Assembly (NCBI GenBank): GCA_920105625.2
Contig: OV050030.1
Location: 178,389,315-178,453,314 of the forward strand
Reading direction: 5' to 3'
Origin: Clusia tigrina
Taxonomy: Eukaryota; Arthropoda; Insecta; Diptera; Clusiidae
Length of the DNA stretch: 64,000 bases
Part shown: one piece after another, positions 1 to 11,047 of the stretch
How the letters are laid out: every line of letters starts with the position of its first letter
Position numbering within the stretch: the stretch's first letter is position 1
Translations under genes and position numbers: made by a program
The notes under the pieces: model-generated
What the model saw: the letters and a program-made list of their open reading frames with translations, nothing else
Told to the model about the DNA's origin: nothing
Databases searched by the model: none

Positions 1-122
1 ATTATCAAAGGTTGTAGAAACATGTTTACTTGTTGTTGACAAATTTTAAAACTGTTTTTGGTATATAATGATATTAGTGTATTGTGTAATACAAAATTTT
101 AAATATGAAGAAACTATATTAT
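1..122. other. Unassigned AT-rich left edge
   Basis: This short AT-rich stretch lies outside the Helitron terminus. I see no coding frame, repeat or terminal motif in it. It is probably the DNA that flanked the Helitron insertion. Confidence 0.3.
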
Positions 123-151
123 ATAGCTGATCCCGGCGTGCTTCGCTACGC
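123..151 (-). repeat. Helitron 3' terminus with hairpin
   Basis: On the minus strand a short GC-rich palindrome (136-151; four paired bases GCGT/ACGC round an eight-base loop) precedes GGGATCAGCTAT. A hairpin about 10 nt before the 3' end is the standard Helitron termination signal. The final tetranucleotide departs from CTRR. Confidence 0.65.
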
Positions 152-229
152 ATGAATATTAACATTGAATCAAATTCGTTGGTTTTTTTTTATTTATTTT
201 TTATTTGTAAATAATGAAAAAAAAGTAAA

Positions 230-1545
230 TCAATGCAATACGATAGTGTATACAATATTTTTTGTTTGATTGTGTGGTGCATGAATAAATAAATTTGGTG
301 GTGCTCCCACTCTGAGAAAAGCACGGTTCCTCCAAATTCACACCACATACATGAAGCGTTTGTCCTTGAGCTTTATTAACGGTTATAGCAAAGGATAAAC
401 GCACGGGAAATTGAAGACGTTTGAATTGAAATGGCATGTCTGTTGGTATTAATGGGATCCTTGGTATCAGTACAACTTCTCCTTTTGCTTTCCCAGTTAG
501 AATTGTTGCTTCGATCAAATTGGGCATTAATTTTTTCACGGAAAGTCTCGTTCCATTGCAGAGTTTTGGTGAATTGAGATTTCGAAGAAGTATGATCGAT
601 GAACCAATTTTCAAATTCAAAATATGTGGTGGCATACCGTGTGGTTCCAAAGAATTCAAAAATTCAACCGGATAATTTACTGCGTCTTCTTCATTCGTAG
701 CAGTATCAATGGATTTGTATGATACCAAGTCACCTGGCAATTTCTGTTGAATTTGAAAATTTATTTCATTAACATTTGCATTTTTTGGTGCTAAAATTGC
801 GCGTTCTCTTAGCCAATCATGTTTTTTATAGTTTTGAACAATGTTTGGAAAAACGTGATCAATTAGTTCTTCTTTTGATGGCATACTTGTGCAAAAGTTG
901 TTCGGTAACGTGATAAACCCATTTAAATCACTTGCAATTTTGCCATCGCCAATCTGCAGCAGTTGCTTCGAAAACTCACGTGCTGATGGATCATTTTGAA
1001 GACGCACACGCATATTTATGTTAAGCGCTAACTTCTGTATATTTGCCCAAAGAAACGAACTTTTCAAACATGCATTAATTTCATCAGCTGGAGTCGATCT
1101 GGGAATGACGGGCAACGTTTGTCGAAAATCACCAGATAGCAAAATTAATGCACCTCCGAACAACTGTTGATTTCCACGTAGATCCTGTAATGTTCGATTC
1201 AATGCTTCCAAAGATTTTTTATGGGCCATCGGACATTCATCCCATAAAATGATTGCTGCTTGTTGCAAAACTTTGGCCATTCCAGAATTTCTTGAAATAT
1301 TACACGTTGGAATCTCCACCGATTGCATGTTTAATTGCAGTTTTAAAGCGGAATGTGCAGTTCGGCCACCATCCAATAATGTAGCTGCAATACCAGAAGA
1401 AGCAAGTGCCAATGCGATTTTTCGTTCGGATCTAATTGTAGCTAAGATTAATGAAATGAGAAATATTTTCCCAGTGCCACCAGGAGCGTCCAAAAAATAT
1501 AATCCACCAGTGTTGTTAATGACAGCTTGCATGATTCTATCGTAT
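230..1545 (-). pseudogene. Helitron PIF1-like helicase domain (C-terminal half of Rep-helicase)
   Basis: The 443-residue frame (1,532 to 201) is a superfamily 1B PIF1-type DNA helicase that would unwind DNA during rolling-circle transposition. Visible motifs in order: Walker A APGGTGK near residue 17, with Ile where Thr or Ser normally follows the Lys; Walker B with ILWDE near residue 95; GDFRQTLPVI near 134; and VNKAQGQTLH near residue 388. After the residues CFS the frame turns to unrelated sequence. The expected end (RVG, then NIVY) is present in another frame and stops at 230-232, so a short deletion that is not a multiple of three, removing roughly nine codons, sits near position 315. 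At its N terminus it should be continuous with the Rep frame but is separated by a 1-nt frameshift near 1,552. Confidence 0.9.
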
Positions 1546-3533
1546 GCATTCCTTTGCTAAAACATTCAATTGTGGAATGTTTGTTTGCACAAATGCACGC
1601 AATTCATCGCATTCGAATTGCTGTTCGCGTTGCAGTTCTTGCTCAAATAAATCATGGATTGGACGATTAGGTGCGATCATGCCTAATTGTCCTAATGCTT
1701 TATTTGCAATCATAAGGCAAATATCTTCAATCAATATCAAGGCCTCATTATACATTTCTAATGTATGTACCAATTCGGGATCCATCGAACGATGTTGAAG
1801 TCGAATCAAAATGTCTTCAGCCATGAAATCTTCATATTTATTCCACAATTCAAGTGGGTTTAATGGATAGCATGTTGATATTATTATTGCGAATAACATA
1901 CGTATTTGATTTGGGTGAGCTGAAACTGATGCATCGTGAAGCGTAGCATCCCAATGCGTATCATCTTCAAGCAAACGCAACCGTTGGCATGCATCACGAT
2001 ATGTTACACACAATTCACCGTCGACAGTTCTTAAATTCTGGAATGACTGTGGCCCACGTAAGTTCACCAACAACAATCGCAAATAAAAACATTCAACATT
2101 GTTTGGACTAACTGTATAAATGCGGCCTAAAGCATCCGTTGAAAAAACACCTCGGTAGCCATCAACAGGAGTACCTTTTTTGCGGCGTTGAAATTTTTTT
2201 TTTGATGCGTTCCAAGTATAATATCGTGGTGCTTCCGAATATAATAGTGTTCTTGCAAATTCATCCGTTTCACATAACTTGAAAAAAGCTGTCAGTGTAG
2301 TTGCTGGAGGCTGTAATGCACTTTGTGCGGCATTTGCATCAGTAAAATAAACACGTTGCCCATTTTCAAGATGAACTGCTAAATGTATAACAACAGGGTG
2401 TCTGTCATGTATTGGGAACGATAAAATTCGCCAAATAGCTTCGTTAGTACTAATATATCTTCCCATTTGGTACTGCAAAATTTCATCATTTCTATTTTCA
2501 GCAGTCACTCCGAAAATAGCCATATCGCTACCTTTATTAACATACTTGCAAATGTATTTTATTGATTTGACTGAATTGCAGTATTCGACATTTATGTGAG
2601 CATTGAAAATTTTTGACAACAATGGTGAATACGGCACTATCCAACGATTATAAACTTCAAAGTCTTGGATCCGGATTTTAATAGTAGTAGTTTTACCATT
2701 ATCTTGAGCTGATCGTCGACGATACTGTGGATATCCATCATCACCGTGTATTGTTTCTGCAATCAATTGTCTTGGAAAACGGTTTGAACATTTGCCGTCG
2801 ATCATACATGGTGAATTTGGATTGATTTCACCGCAGGGACCGTGTATCATATTTTTCGTGACAACTGCAAATAATTGTGGATCGATGGTTTGATCTGGAA
2901 TTTCGGCCGATATAACACTATCAATCATATCTGGTGTTATTTTCTGTACCAACCATATCAAAATGTGAGCGTGCGGCAAGCCTCTTTTTTGCCATTCAAT
3001 TGTATACATATAGCAGCGCACTTCTCCAAATACACGGAGCTTGACAATCAGATCTATCAACTTTTTTAATTTTTGGTGGAATATGCGAGCGGTTACATCG
3101 TGTCGATCTGTTGGGACCTGACCATCAAATAAGCAATCCTTCACATCAGCCCATTTTGGGTTGCAAGTAAATGTGATGAACAAATCTGGACGGCCGTAAT
3201 GACGAACATATGACATGGCATCTTGTGTATACTCGTGCATATGACGTAGGCTACCGGTATATGACGATGGTAATATCGTCAAGCGTCCAATGTCATTCAC
3301 ATGCACATCATTCAATAGTGCATCACGTAAATGTATATACTCTTCAGATCTCAATCGGGCTTGATTATGACGGATGAAATGCAATCGTTCGCTCTCGATT
3401 TTAGCATACATGTCCACAATGTATTGATGAAAAAGTTTATTGCATCGCAAAATGTAATTGTCCTCTTGATCACGAATCATCAATCGATACGAATAAAAAT
3501 TCATCGCACTAACTTTTTTCGTTGTTTGTTGGC

Positions 3534-3616
3534 CTGCAAATATTAAAAATTATTCTTTTAGTTATTTTAACGCAAAGATTACTCACAAAAGTAATCAAAA
3601 ATCATTATTTTTTTAC
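3534..3616 (-). other. Predicted intron 2 of the Helitron Rep gene (83 bp)
   Basis: On the minus strand the exon ends ACTG, followed by GTAAAAAA, and the intron ends ATATTTGCAG. Splicing at phase 1 gives PMTGQQTTKKVSAMNFYSYR, the sequence expected just before the Rep core. Unspliced, the frame stops at 3,579. Two precisely frame-restoring introns argue that they are real rather than chance. Confidence 0.75.
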
Positions 3617-4115
3617 CAGTCATTGGATTTATCAATGGTATATTTATATGATAACCATCATCTCCTCTCCAGAACAAAATCGGGTATTGCAATGCATCAT
3701 AACAACGATGGAGTTCAGAAATACGATTTAGTTGCTCATTCCTACGGTGCAAAACAATATCTCTTGGCCGAAATTGTTCACCAACTATTACGATTGCCAC
3801 TTCATCGATTGTTGGTGCGTTAAATCGCCTGGAATGTTGCCCGAGTGGTGTTCTGTCGGCACGTATTATGATTTTATGATCATCGGTGGGCATCTGATCC
3901 AGTGCAATCTTGAATAATTTAACCAATTCATTGTGCTGATGTAAAAATCGTTGCAGCTCTCTCAAGATTTCTCTTCTTGTATTTGAAGCAATTGTACAGC
4001 GCTGATTCAGTTCGCAGTTCTCATTACCAATGAAATATATTTGCAAAAACTGATGGTCAGCATCTGGGAATGGCAATGACAATGACCCAGCTCTATGGTA
4101 TATCTGTCCTTGAAT

Positions 4116-4225
4116 CTGTAATGTTTTTGAAATAGATTTAGATGACGAATCCGAATTTTTGAAGACAGCAAATACAGAGACAGCACATAAATCAAATTTG
4201 ATATCATTCCATGCGAAGTAATTAC
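4116..4225 (-). other. Predicted intron 1 of the Helitron Rep gene (110 bp)
   Basis: On the minus strand the exon ends with AAG, followed by GTAATTAC, and the intron ends in CATTACAG. The phase 0 junction restores the conserved reading across it, from FMPTFK to IQGQIYHRAG. The intron is AT-rich and typical in length for a fly intron. Evidence is frame logic only; no transcript was seen. Confidence 0.72.
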
Positions 4226-4765
4226 CTTAAACGTCGGCATAAATCCATCTCTTATAATATTTGTAGCTCCAAAAGATGTCATTTGGAAGCATGAATTGTA
4301 CTTTTGAATATTTGTTAAGAAATGCTTTGACGCTGCTGAAATGCCATAAATTAATGAGTGTAAAGGATCTGGTGGAGGTTCTAACACAGGCAATTTAACT
4401 TTCCCACCAGCACAGCACATGCCAGGCGTTTCGTTCATAAATTTGAATGCTTTACAATGCACACATTGTTTATTCATTTGTCCAATATAAGATTACATAC
4501 TGTAATCAATTGTGCTATCATAATTATAAGCCGCCAATTCCATTTGTCGTATGATTTGAATTGAGGGACGCGTACGTCGATTTATCGACCTTTCACTGTC
4601 AACCGTGTTTGCACTATCAACCGATTGGTTTATACGTCTACGTCGTTCCCTCTGTGATGCATTTTGTTGAATACGATCTTGTTCACTTTGTGATCTTCGA
4701 TTGGTTGAAACAACTCTCGAATGACGCGTACGTCTACCAATATTTGAGCGACTTGGACGTGGCAT

Positions 4766-5263
4766 TTCGAATTTGTTCTATGTACGAAAAGAGTAATCAT
4801 TTAAATTAATTTCAAGAGTTAAAAAAACTATATCCAAATGTATAATAAGTATGTGTTTGTGGTCATATATTCGCATTATTTGGTTGTTTTATGTATAAAA
4901 AAATTAAGAACTGAGGAAAAAGAACTATACAAAGTGACACTAACACGTATATAAATGGCCTGAAACCCGATAGCAATTCAACCAGAAAATCCAAATGGAA
5001 AACGTATATACACTACTGTATGTTTGTATTTAAATGGTCAAACAAAAACAAATAAATTGTTTGATGATGTATGGCTGAAAATATGAAAAACAAAAAAAAA
5101 ATCAAATGCGACTCTTACCGATTACGTCTGTCCACAATTCGAGTTCGATGGAAAAGAACCTTAAAATGATCACTCACTGGTAGGTGTCAATGTATATGCG
5201 TGTATGCTCTACAACGTGCGTTTATCATGTATTTCACTTGCACCAATTTTTTATATATATAGA
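4766..5263 (-). other. Helitron 5' untranslated region
   Basis: This AT-rich stretch lies between the Helitron 5' terminus and the first Rep ATG. It has no open frame related to the element and should hold the element's promoter. I could not pick a convincing TATA box. Confidence 0.5.
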
Positions 5264-5860
5264 AGATATAGATTTCGCCGAAAAGTTTCAATTGAATTTT
5301 CTCATTAAGATTGTTGACTTTATCATTTTTTTGTGCCTAAATTGCAAGTTCGCACAGCCATTCAGGATTTTTGTAGTTTGGGAATACCTTGTCGTCAACG
5401 GCTTGAATACTAATTACCGTTTGACTGAAGTTCGGTGGGAACGAAATCTCATTCCCAATTGTTTCTTGCAAATCTATCGATCTCAAAAAATTCGGAAAAT
5501 TCGGAAAATTCGAAAATTAAAAAAACTTAATCTCACTTTTTGTTCTCATTTTTTTTTATATGTGCGTGGTGTTGCACGCGCACATTTAGTTTCATATTGG
5601 TGTTGTAAGCACTGACTGATACTCCAATAACTCAACAGATGGAGCTGTAGATGCTTATTTATTTTGACAGCTGCGTATATTGTGTGTTCTTTCTGATTTT
5701 TTTATTCGAACAGTGCGGACACGGTCAATTGACTTTCTGACATTTTTCCAAATTTTAATTGATTTCTCGAGTTGTTCGGGCCATTGTGCATTCCTCCCAA
5801 ATGATAATTTTGCACGTTTTAAGGATTGTGCCCATTTTCAATAAAATCGCTTAATTAATT
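5264..5860. other. Unassigned sequence between two Helitron-type ends
   Basis: AT-rich DNA with one long chance frame on the plus strand (5,184-5,615) that resembles no family I know. It contains a small iterated ATTCGGAAA motif near 5,487-5,515. I see no terminal repeats and assign nothing else. Confidence 0.3.
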
Positions 5861-6596
5861 CAGAAAATATAGAATAAGGTAGCTTCTACCACTTTTGCCC
5901 TATTTAACGTCAAAAATTTTGATATTTTTAAGAAATGTGTATCCTATGTCATCGGTTAGATAATTCTGAAGACGTTGTAAAAACTTAATCAAAATCCCGG
6001 CTTTTTCCAATCCATACGTTGCAAACATACATACATTTTTATATAGAATTAGGTAGGGGGAGTTTTTATCCCTTTTGTCAATTTTACCCCCTAAATGTGG
6101 AACAATCCAAACAATGTATAGCCTATGTTATCCGAGGGGTTTTTCTGAAGACTCTCTGAAAATTTCATCAAAATCGGTCCAGCCGTTTTCGAATGCATGC
6201 ATTGCTTACATGCATACATACATACATAGGGAGGGAAAGTTTTTATCCCATTTGCCAATTTCACCCCTACATGTAAAAAATCCAAATAATGTGTACCGTA
6301 TGTTACTCGCGAGTTTATTCTGAAAATTGCCTGAAAATTTCATCAAAATCGGTTCAGCCGTTTTCGAGTACATACGTTGCATACAAACATACATGCAAAC
6401 TTTTATATGGACAAAATCACGTGTTGACATAAAATGTCATAACTCACGAACGCGTCGACCGATTTCGTGCAAACTTATCTATAAACCATCTACACAACCA
6501 TACGAACAAACCACAAAGAGTTTCATTGAATTCGGTTTGACGGTTCATGAGTTATAAAGTCACAACGCACTTGCACCAATTTTTTATATATATAGA
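5860..6596 (-). mobile_element. Second Helitron-type 5' end, non-autonomous
   Basis: At 6,596 the minus strand begins with the same ~29 bp terminus as the autonomous copy at 5,263 (TCTATATATATAAAAAATTG and onward), but the sequence inside differs. The interior carries the phrase aaaatttcatcaaaatcgg, frequently seen in the 5' part of insect Helitrons. There are no coding frames. I could not find its 3' hairpin, so the low-coordinate edge is a guess. Confidence 0.55.
5870..6400. repeat. Three degenerate tandem repeats of about 177 bp
   Basis: Each unit holds, in order, a TTTTTATCCC(A/T)TTTG-like block, an AATGTGTA or AATGTATA block, a TTCTGAA block, an AAATTTCATCAAAATCGG block and a CATACGTTGC block. 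The blocks recur near 5,880, 6,060 and 6,240. The units have diverged. They lie inside the second Helitron-type element. Confidence 0.6.
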
Positions 6597-7044
6597 TGAA
6601 ACTCTATTTATATCTAAATTAATACATGGTTTTTATGGGCCGCCTTGCATGTGCCCATATCATAGAAATTGCTTAGATTGCAATTTTGCTAGTTTGATCC
6701 GAATTTGCTGCGAGTCAATTCATAATTTTCAATAGCGCGATATCAGCAGAAAACTCTTCCGGCCACTTAGCAGTGCATTGCCCTTCATGGTCAACGGTGC
6801 AGTCAACGCAGACAGCAAAACGTTCACAGCGAAACGTCGACAGCAAAGCGTGCGTTTCCATTTTCGGCGATTGCTGCTGAGCTGATGTTTGGCTCGTTGG
6901 CCAGGAAGGCAGTATAAATATGTGTGTATGTTATTGTGGCGGCTTGCAAGAGGCTTTACAATGTTTATGAATTCTTATGTATTTATGCGTGTACGCTCAA
7001 TATGTTTATGAGTAAATAAGTATGTTACAATATATTTATATACA
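6597..7044. other. Unassigned sequence upstream of the mariner relic
   Basis: Part of this stretch (6,740-6,910) is less AT-rich and includes repeated AGTCAACGCAGACAGC and ACAGCGAAACGTCGACAGC-like phrases. It has no long frame and no recognisable ends. A TATA-like string (AGTATAAATATG) sits near 6,910, but nothing shows that it works. Confidence 0.3.
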
Positions 7045-7575
7045 ACCGATAAAAACATTGACGCAGTGAAGGAAATGATTTTGGATAATCGTCGAATCAC
7101 TATCGGAGAGGTTGCTGATGATGTTGGCATATCGTTCGGCTCATGCCAAGCAATTTTTACGGATGTTTTAGGCATGAAGCGTGCGGCAGCGAAGATTGTT
7201 CCAAAATTGCTAAATTCTGAGCAAAAACAACGTCGCATGGACATCGCTCAGGAGCTGTTTTTGGCCAAAAACAAAACTATTATCATACCTCAACCACCGT
7301 ATTCACCGGACTTGGCCCCCGCTGACTTTTTCCTCTTTCCAAAACTGAAGACACCGATGAAAGGAAAGCGTTTTGCTACGATTGAGGAGATAAAAGAAAA
7401 ATCGAAACAGGAGCTGTTGGCGATGCCAAAAAAAGCGTTTCAGAAGTGGTTCGAGGATTGGAAAACACGCTGGCATAAGTGTATTATATCTGAGGGGAAT
7501 TACTTTGAAGGGGACAAGATAGTTGTTGATGAATAAATAAATACTTTATTTTTTGATCACACAGTAACGGTTATT
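7045..7575 (+). pseudogene. Mariner transposase relic, internally deleted and 5' truncated
   Basis: The frame 7,066-7,536 reads as a mariner (IS630-Tc1-mariner) transposase with its middle removed. It begins inside the N-terminal helix-turn-helix region (VADDVGISFGSCQAI). It continues to NSEQKQRRMDIAQELF, then jumps to LAKNKT followed by QPPYSPDLAPADFFLFPKL and a normal C terminus ending FEGDKIVVDE. About 120 residues are missing, including the first two catalytic aspartates; only the third (DLAPADF) remains, so the protein cannot cut DNA. The 3' inverted terminal repeat probably lies at 7,549-7,575 (tttattttttgatcacacag). I found no matching left repeat, so the 5' end is lost near 7,045. Confidence 0.88.
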
Positions 7576-7705
7576 TTTTGATATATATCTTTTGATGGCA
7601 CCTCGTATGTACATGTATACGTATATGTATATGGATGTGTGTATGATTGTATATTTATATGTAGATATGTGCATATGTATATGAATATGTAAATGTATAT
7701 ATATG

Positions 7706-8045
7706 TGTGGCGACATCAGTACCCCCACCTAGTTGTCAAGTACGCACCGCAAGCAGGTGCTAGTTCCCTGCGCCATCTATTGACGCGCTGTCGCTGCCGC
7801 AGATTGTGTTCATGGCAAGCGGAACTAGCCTGTGTTGGCTGCTGAATGTCGGTCTTTGTGTTTCCGGCCTTTTCATTTCTTTCTTCTCTTTTCGCTGCAC
7901 TGGAACTGGACGGACGCTCGAGTGCCGCGCCCGCATGTTTTTGATCTAAGGCATCGTATTTTATTTTATCTTTATTAAATCAAACTTAATTCAGTTTTTC
8001 AATTATTGTATTATTGGCAATGCTATCGTCGAGCAAATAGCCAAA
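7706..8045 (+). mobile_element. Possible solo LTR
   Basis: A non-coding stretch begins TGTGTGGCGACATCAG and holds a poly(A)-type stretch (TTTATCTTTATTAAATC) near 7,965-7,980, features seen in LTRs of insect retrotransposons. No partner LTR or flanking gag was found, so this is a weak call. It could be unrelated unique DNA. Confidence 0.3.
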
Positions 8046-8049
8046 TATC

Positions 8050-8166
<117 letters not shown>

Positions 8167-8219
8167 ATAAACATATTCCCAGCAGACCTCCGGTGATCTT
8201 CTGTGAAGGGTTGCAACTA

Positions 8220-9779
8220 GATAAGGACATTTTTCAAACTAAAAAGTATTGAAATCGATAGGACGTTCCATTAGCACTTTTGTTCACTAGTGATTACGTG
8301 GTGATATTGGTCTGCCATTTAATTGATATTTAAGTTATAAACATCAAAATAATTTTGTCACTAAGAGTAAAACGGTCAATACCAATAAATTGATAAACCG
8401 GTAAGTTCACCAAAATGAGTGGCTTGCGCTCTTGCGGCGTACAAATACTAAAACATTTGAAGAAACAGCAACAGGCATATCAATCAAATCGCCTGCTTTC
8501 CCTTCAGTGCTCTCTCTCCGTAAGATCATACGAAACGCTGCGGCTGTACAGAACTGTCCCATAATGTGGCGATCGCTCACGAACAACATAAATTTCCGTC
8601 TATGGATACCAGTCTGAGTGAGCCAATCAACTTACAAGAGAATACAACAATACAAAGCGTAAAAATGCAAGGTGTTCCCTCCATCTCAAATTGTGTCTCC
8701 GATGTCTTATGGACCCCAAACAGAGTCATTACAACTCTTGCCTCATCGAATTCAGTTACTAATACAACGTTGTCATACAAAGAATCAATATGTGCGAGTA
8801 CACTAATTACAACTCCATCCCCGATAAATTACTCAGCGGCAAATTTAGCAGAAAACGCCTCTCTCCTCTCTTTAGAAAAAGAAACAAGCCATGGTGTAAG
8901 CACATATGATGATAAAATTAAACCGACAATAATAGGTGGTGGGATTAATTCATTATAGGTAAAGCGAAAGTTAAGTCCACAAAAAAACGCAAACAAAACA
9001 CAGGCAAAAAATGCGAGATTAACTCTTCGACCTGCGAAAATATATGCCTCTGCTAAACAAATAACTAGCTCCAGCAATGGTACCCCAAGCCAGAACATGT
9101 TTGTTCTTCTTGATAAAGATTTGCAAAATCATGATCCACGAACTGGTAACCCAAAGCCTCCTCCAATATATATTCGTGAAAAAAACACAGACACTTTAGT
9201 TAAAAAAAATTTCACAACTGATAGGAGAAAAAACTTTTCATGTAGTTATTTTAACAAAATGCTGTATAAGCGAAATAAAACTACAAATCATGAAGAAAAA
9301 ATTACAGCCACTCTATCATGTTGAACTAGAGCCTTCAGCTATGAAGCTTAAAAAAGGAGAACATCATCCAATTTACAACTTGCAATATCTTTTGCATGGT
9401 ACAAGAACTTTGGAAGGTACAAGAACTTTACATGGTACAAGAACTTTGGAAGGAGTGGATCAATTCAATGCCAAAACTGTCAAGAGTTTAGGCATAGAAA
9501 AGCTTATTGTGAGTTGCCAAGTGTGTGTGTATTCCGTGGTGATATCCATGCAACATCCTGTTGTTATTCACCCAAACAAGACATTTAAAAAAAATTTTAG
9601 CTACTGTGGAGATTCGCGTAAACTGAACTACAGGGGCTGACCACTATACGTAGAAGTTAAAGATATATTACGTCCTCAGCCGAAAAAAACAACAACACTA
9701 GAGTTATCAACCTGGAAACCCACTGAGCTATGTCGAGAACAAGATAGTCTTAGCTATGTAAATATTGTTAAAACCGGGC
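8220..9779 (+). pseudogene. Jockey-clade LINE 5' UTR and decayed ORF1 (Gag-like)
   Basis: Several overlapping plus-strand frames align in order with a Jockey-family ORF1, an RNA-binding nucleocapsid-like protein. The start is near 8,415 or 8,596 (MDTSLSEPINLQ). KPPPIYIREKNTDTLV lies near 9,155-9,200; PLYHVELEPSAMKLKK and HPIYNLQYLL lie near 9,305-9,400, in the region before the zinc knuckles. Only a remnant of the last knuckle (CGD, NYRG) is left near 9,610-9,640, and a SYVNIVKTG tail ends near 9,779. There are several frameshifts and stops. A short repeated phrase (GTRTLEG, GTRTLHG, GTRTLEG; 9,397-9,455) is a local 21-24 bp tandem duplication. ORF2 is absent, because element A is inserted just beyond. 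Confidence 0.75.
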
Positions 9780-9859
9780 CTCCGAACCACAAACTTGTTG
9801 CGTTTTCTGTGCGTTAGCTAATGCAATGCGCACTCCAGTTGTCCGACGACTGGTGAACC

Positions 9860-10236
9860 TGTAAACACTTGAACCGCGGCGTAAAAAACAGAAAAAAAAC
9901 CGTTTCGCTTTCAGAAATACACAACCCTCTTTATTCTTAAAAAACACTCTTATTTATAGTCCTAATTTTAGTTACAGCTTACTGCATGTTTTGTTCCAGT
10001 TTCGGGGTGTTCCAGTTACACAGATGTTGACCAAAACAATTATGGCAATGAGCCAGTTCCTACAAAATGCCAATGGTGCATTTTAGCCGCAGTTTGTGGG
10101 ACACTGTGTAATTGTAACACCTGTGAAGTTCATATGCGTAATATTCACTATAGCTACAACCGGTCGATTGTAAATGGTTACTTGGGATGTGTAGCAAGTC
10201 TACTACTCGCAGGTAGTCGTATCTTGACATGCCACA
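9860..10236 (-). repeat. 377 bp LTR of element A (3' LTR)
   Basis: On the minus strand this segment starts TGTGGCATG and ends TTTACA (TG...CA). It contains a TATA-like ACTATAAATAAGAG (about 9,950-9,963) and a polyadenylation signal (AATAAAG near 9,932), and it is preceded by a purine-rich tract. Those are the usual parts of an LTR. No second copy is in the window, so it is either the 3' LTR of the truncated element or a solo LTR. Confidence 0.62.
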
Positions 10237-10252
10237 TTCCTCCCCTCTTTCC
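10237..10252 (-). other. Polypurine tract of element A
   Basis: The minus strand reads GGAAAGAGGGGAGGAA directly before the LTR start. This is the expected plus-strand DNA priming site for reverse transcription. Confidence 0.65.
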
Positions 10253-10324
10253 AAAATTTTATAACCCACTACAATCTTTTATATGTATACATTTATTATA
10301 TATTTTTTCAGATATCCTAATACA

Positions 10325-10534
<210 letters not shown>

Positions 10535-10535
10535 A

Positions 10536-10815
<280 letters not shown>

Positions 10816-11047
10816 TGTTTTTTTTTCTTTGTCTTTTAATGTTTATATTTTTTTTCATTCATTATTTATTTTTATTCTTTTAATATGGTTTTTTGATGTT
10901 TTTTATGTTCTATTTATTGTTTTTTTTTCTTTTTATTTATTTATTTATTTTTTTTTGGTTCCTTTTCTCTTCCTTTTTATTTGTTTATATTTTTAAACAT
11001 TTTGTTCATTCCTATCTCTAACATCTGGGTTGCTAACCTACGCTACT
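10816..11047. other. T-rich linker after env of element A
   Basis: This run is strongly T-rich on the plus strand (A-rich on the coding minus strand), with many TTTATTTATT phrases. No frame is seen. It probably belongs to the 3' untranslated part of element A. Confidence 0.4.

Larger units (their letters stand above)
1537..4765 (-). pseudogene. Helitron Rep (HUH endonuclease) N-terminal part, with two introns
   Basis: The frame starts at 4,765 with an Arg-rich N terminus holding GRRTR. It continues through a Cys-rich stretch (CVHCKAF, then PGMCC; about 4,470-4,380) and the Helitron-like N domain into the Rep core (3,504 to 1,537). The core shows FITFTCNPKW, the HUH motif GLPHAHILIWL, and the two-tyrosine motif KYICKYVNKG. 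Apparent breaks at 4.2 and 3.6 kb vanish if two GT-AG introns are assumed (4,116-4,225 and 3,534-3,616), each restoring the frame exactly. True damage is an in-frame TAA at 4,493-4,495 and the frameshift near 1,552 at the helicase junction. Rep nicks and joins single strands at the Helitron ends through its tyrosines. Confidence 0.88.
123..5263 (-). mobile_element. Helitron, autonomous type, recently inactivated
   Basis: On the minus strand the element starts at about 5,263 with TCTATATATATAAAA, the TC-plus-TA-rich start common in insect Helitrons, and ends at about 123 just after a short GC-rich hairpin. Between the ends lies one long Rep-helicase gene on the same strand. Helitrons move by rolling-circle replication using a HUH-type Rep endonuclease fused to a PIF1-family helicase, without target duplication. 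The last bases read CTAT rather than the usual CTRR, so the exact 3' end is uncertain. Gene damage is light: one nonsense codon, one 1-nt frameshift and one short deletion near the helicase C terminus, so the copy is young compared with its neighbours. Confidence 0.88.

Noticed and set aside
3579..4225. Several frameshifts in the Helitron Rep gene
   Set aside because: Two of the apparent breaks are better explained by GT-AG introns that restore the frame exactly.
6975..7244. Minus-strand 89-codon frame over the mariner relic
   Set aside because: It is antisense to clear mariner transposase motifs and has no motif of its own.
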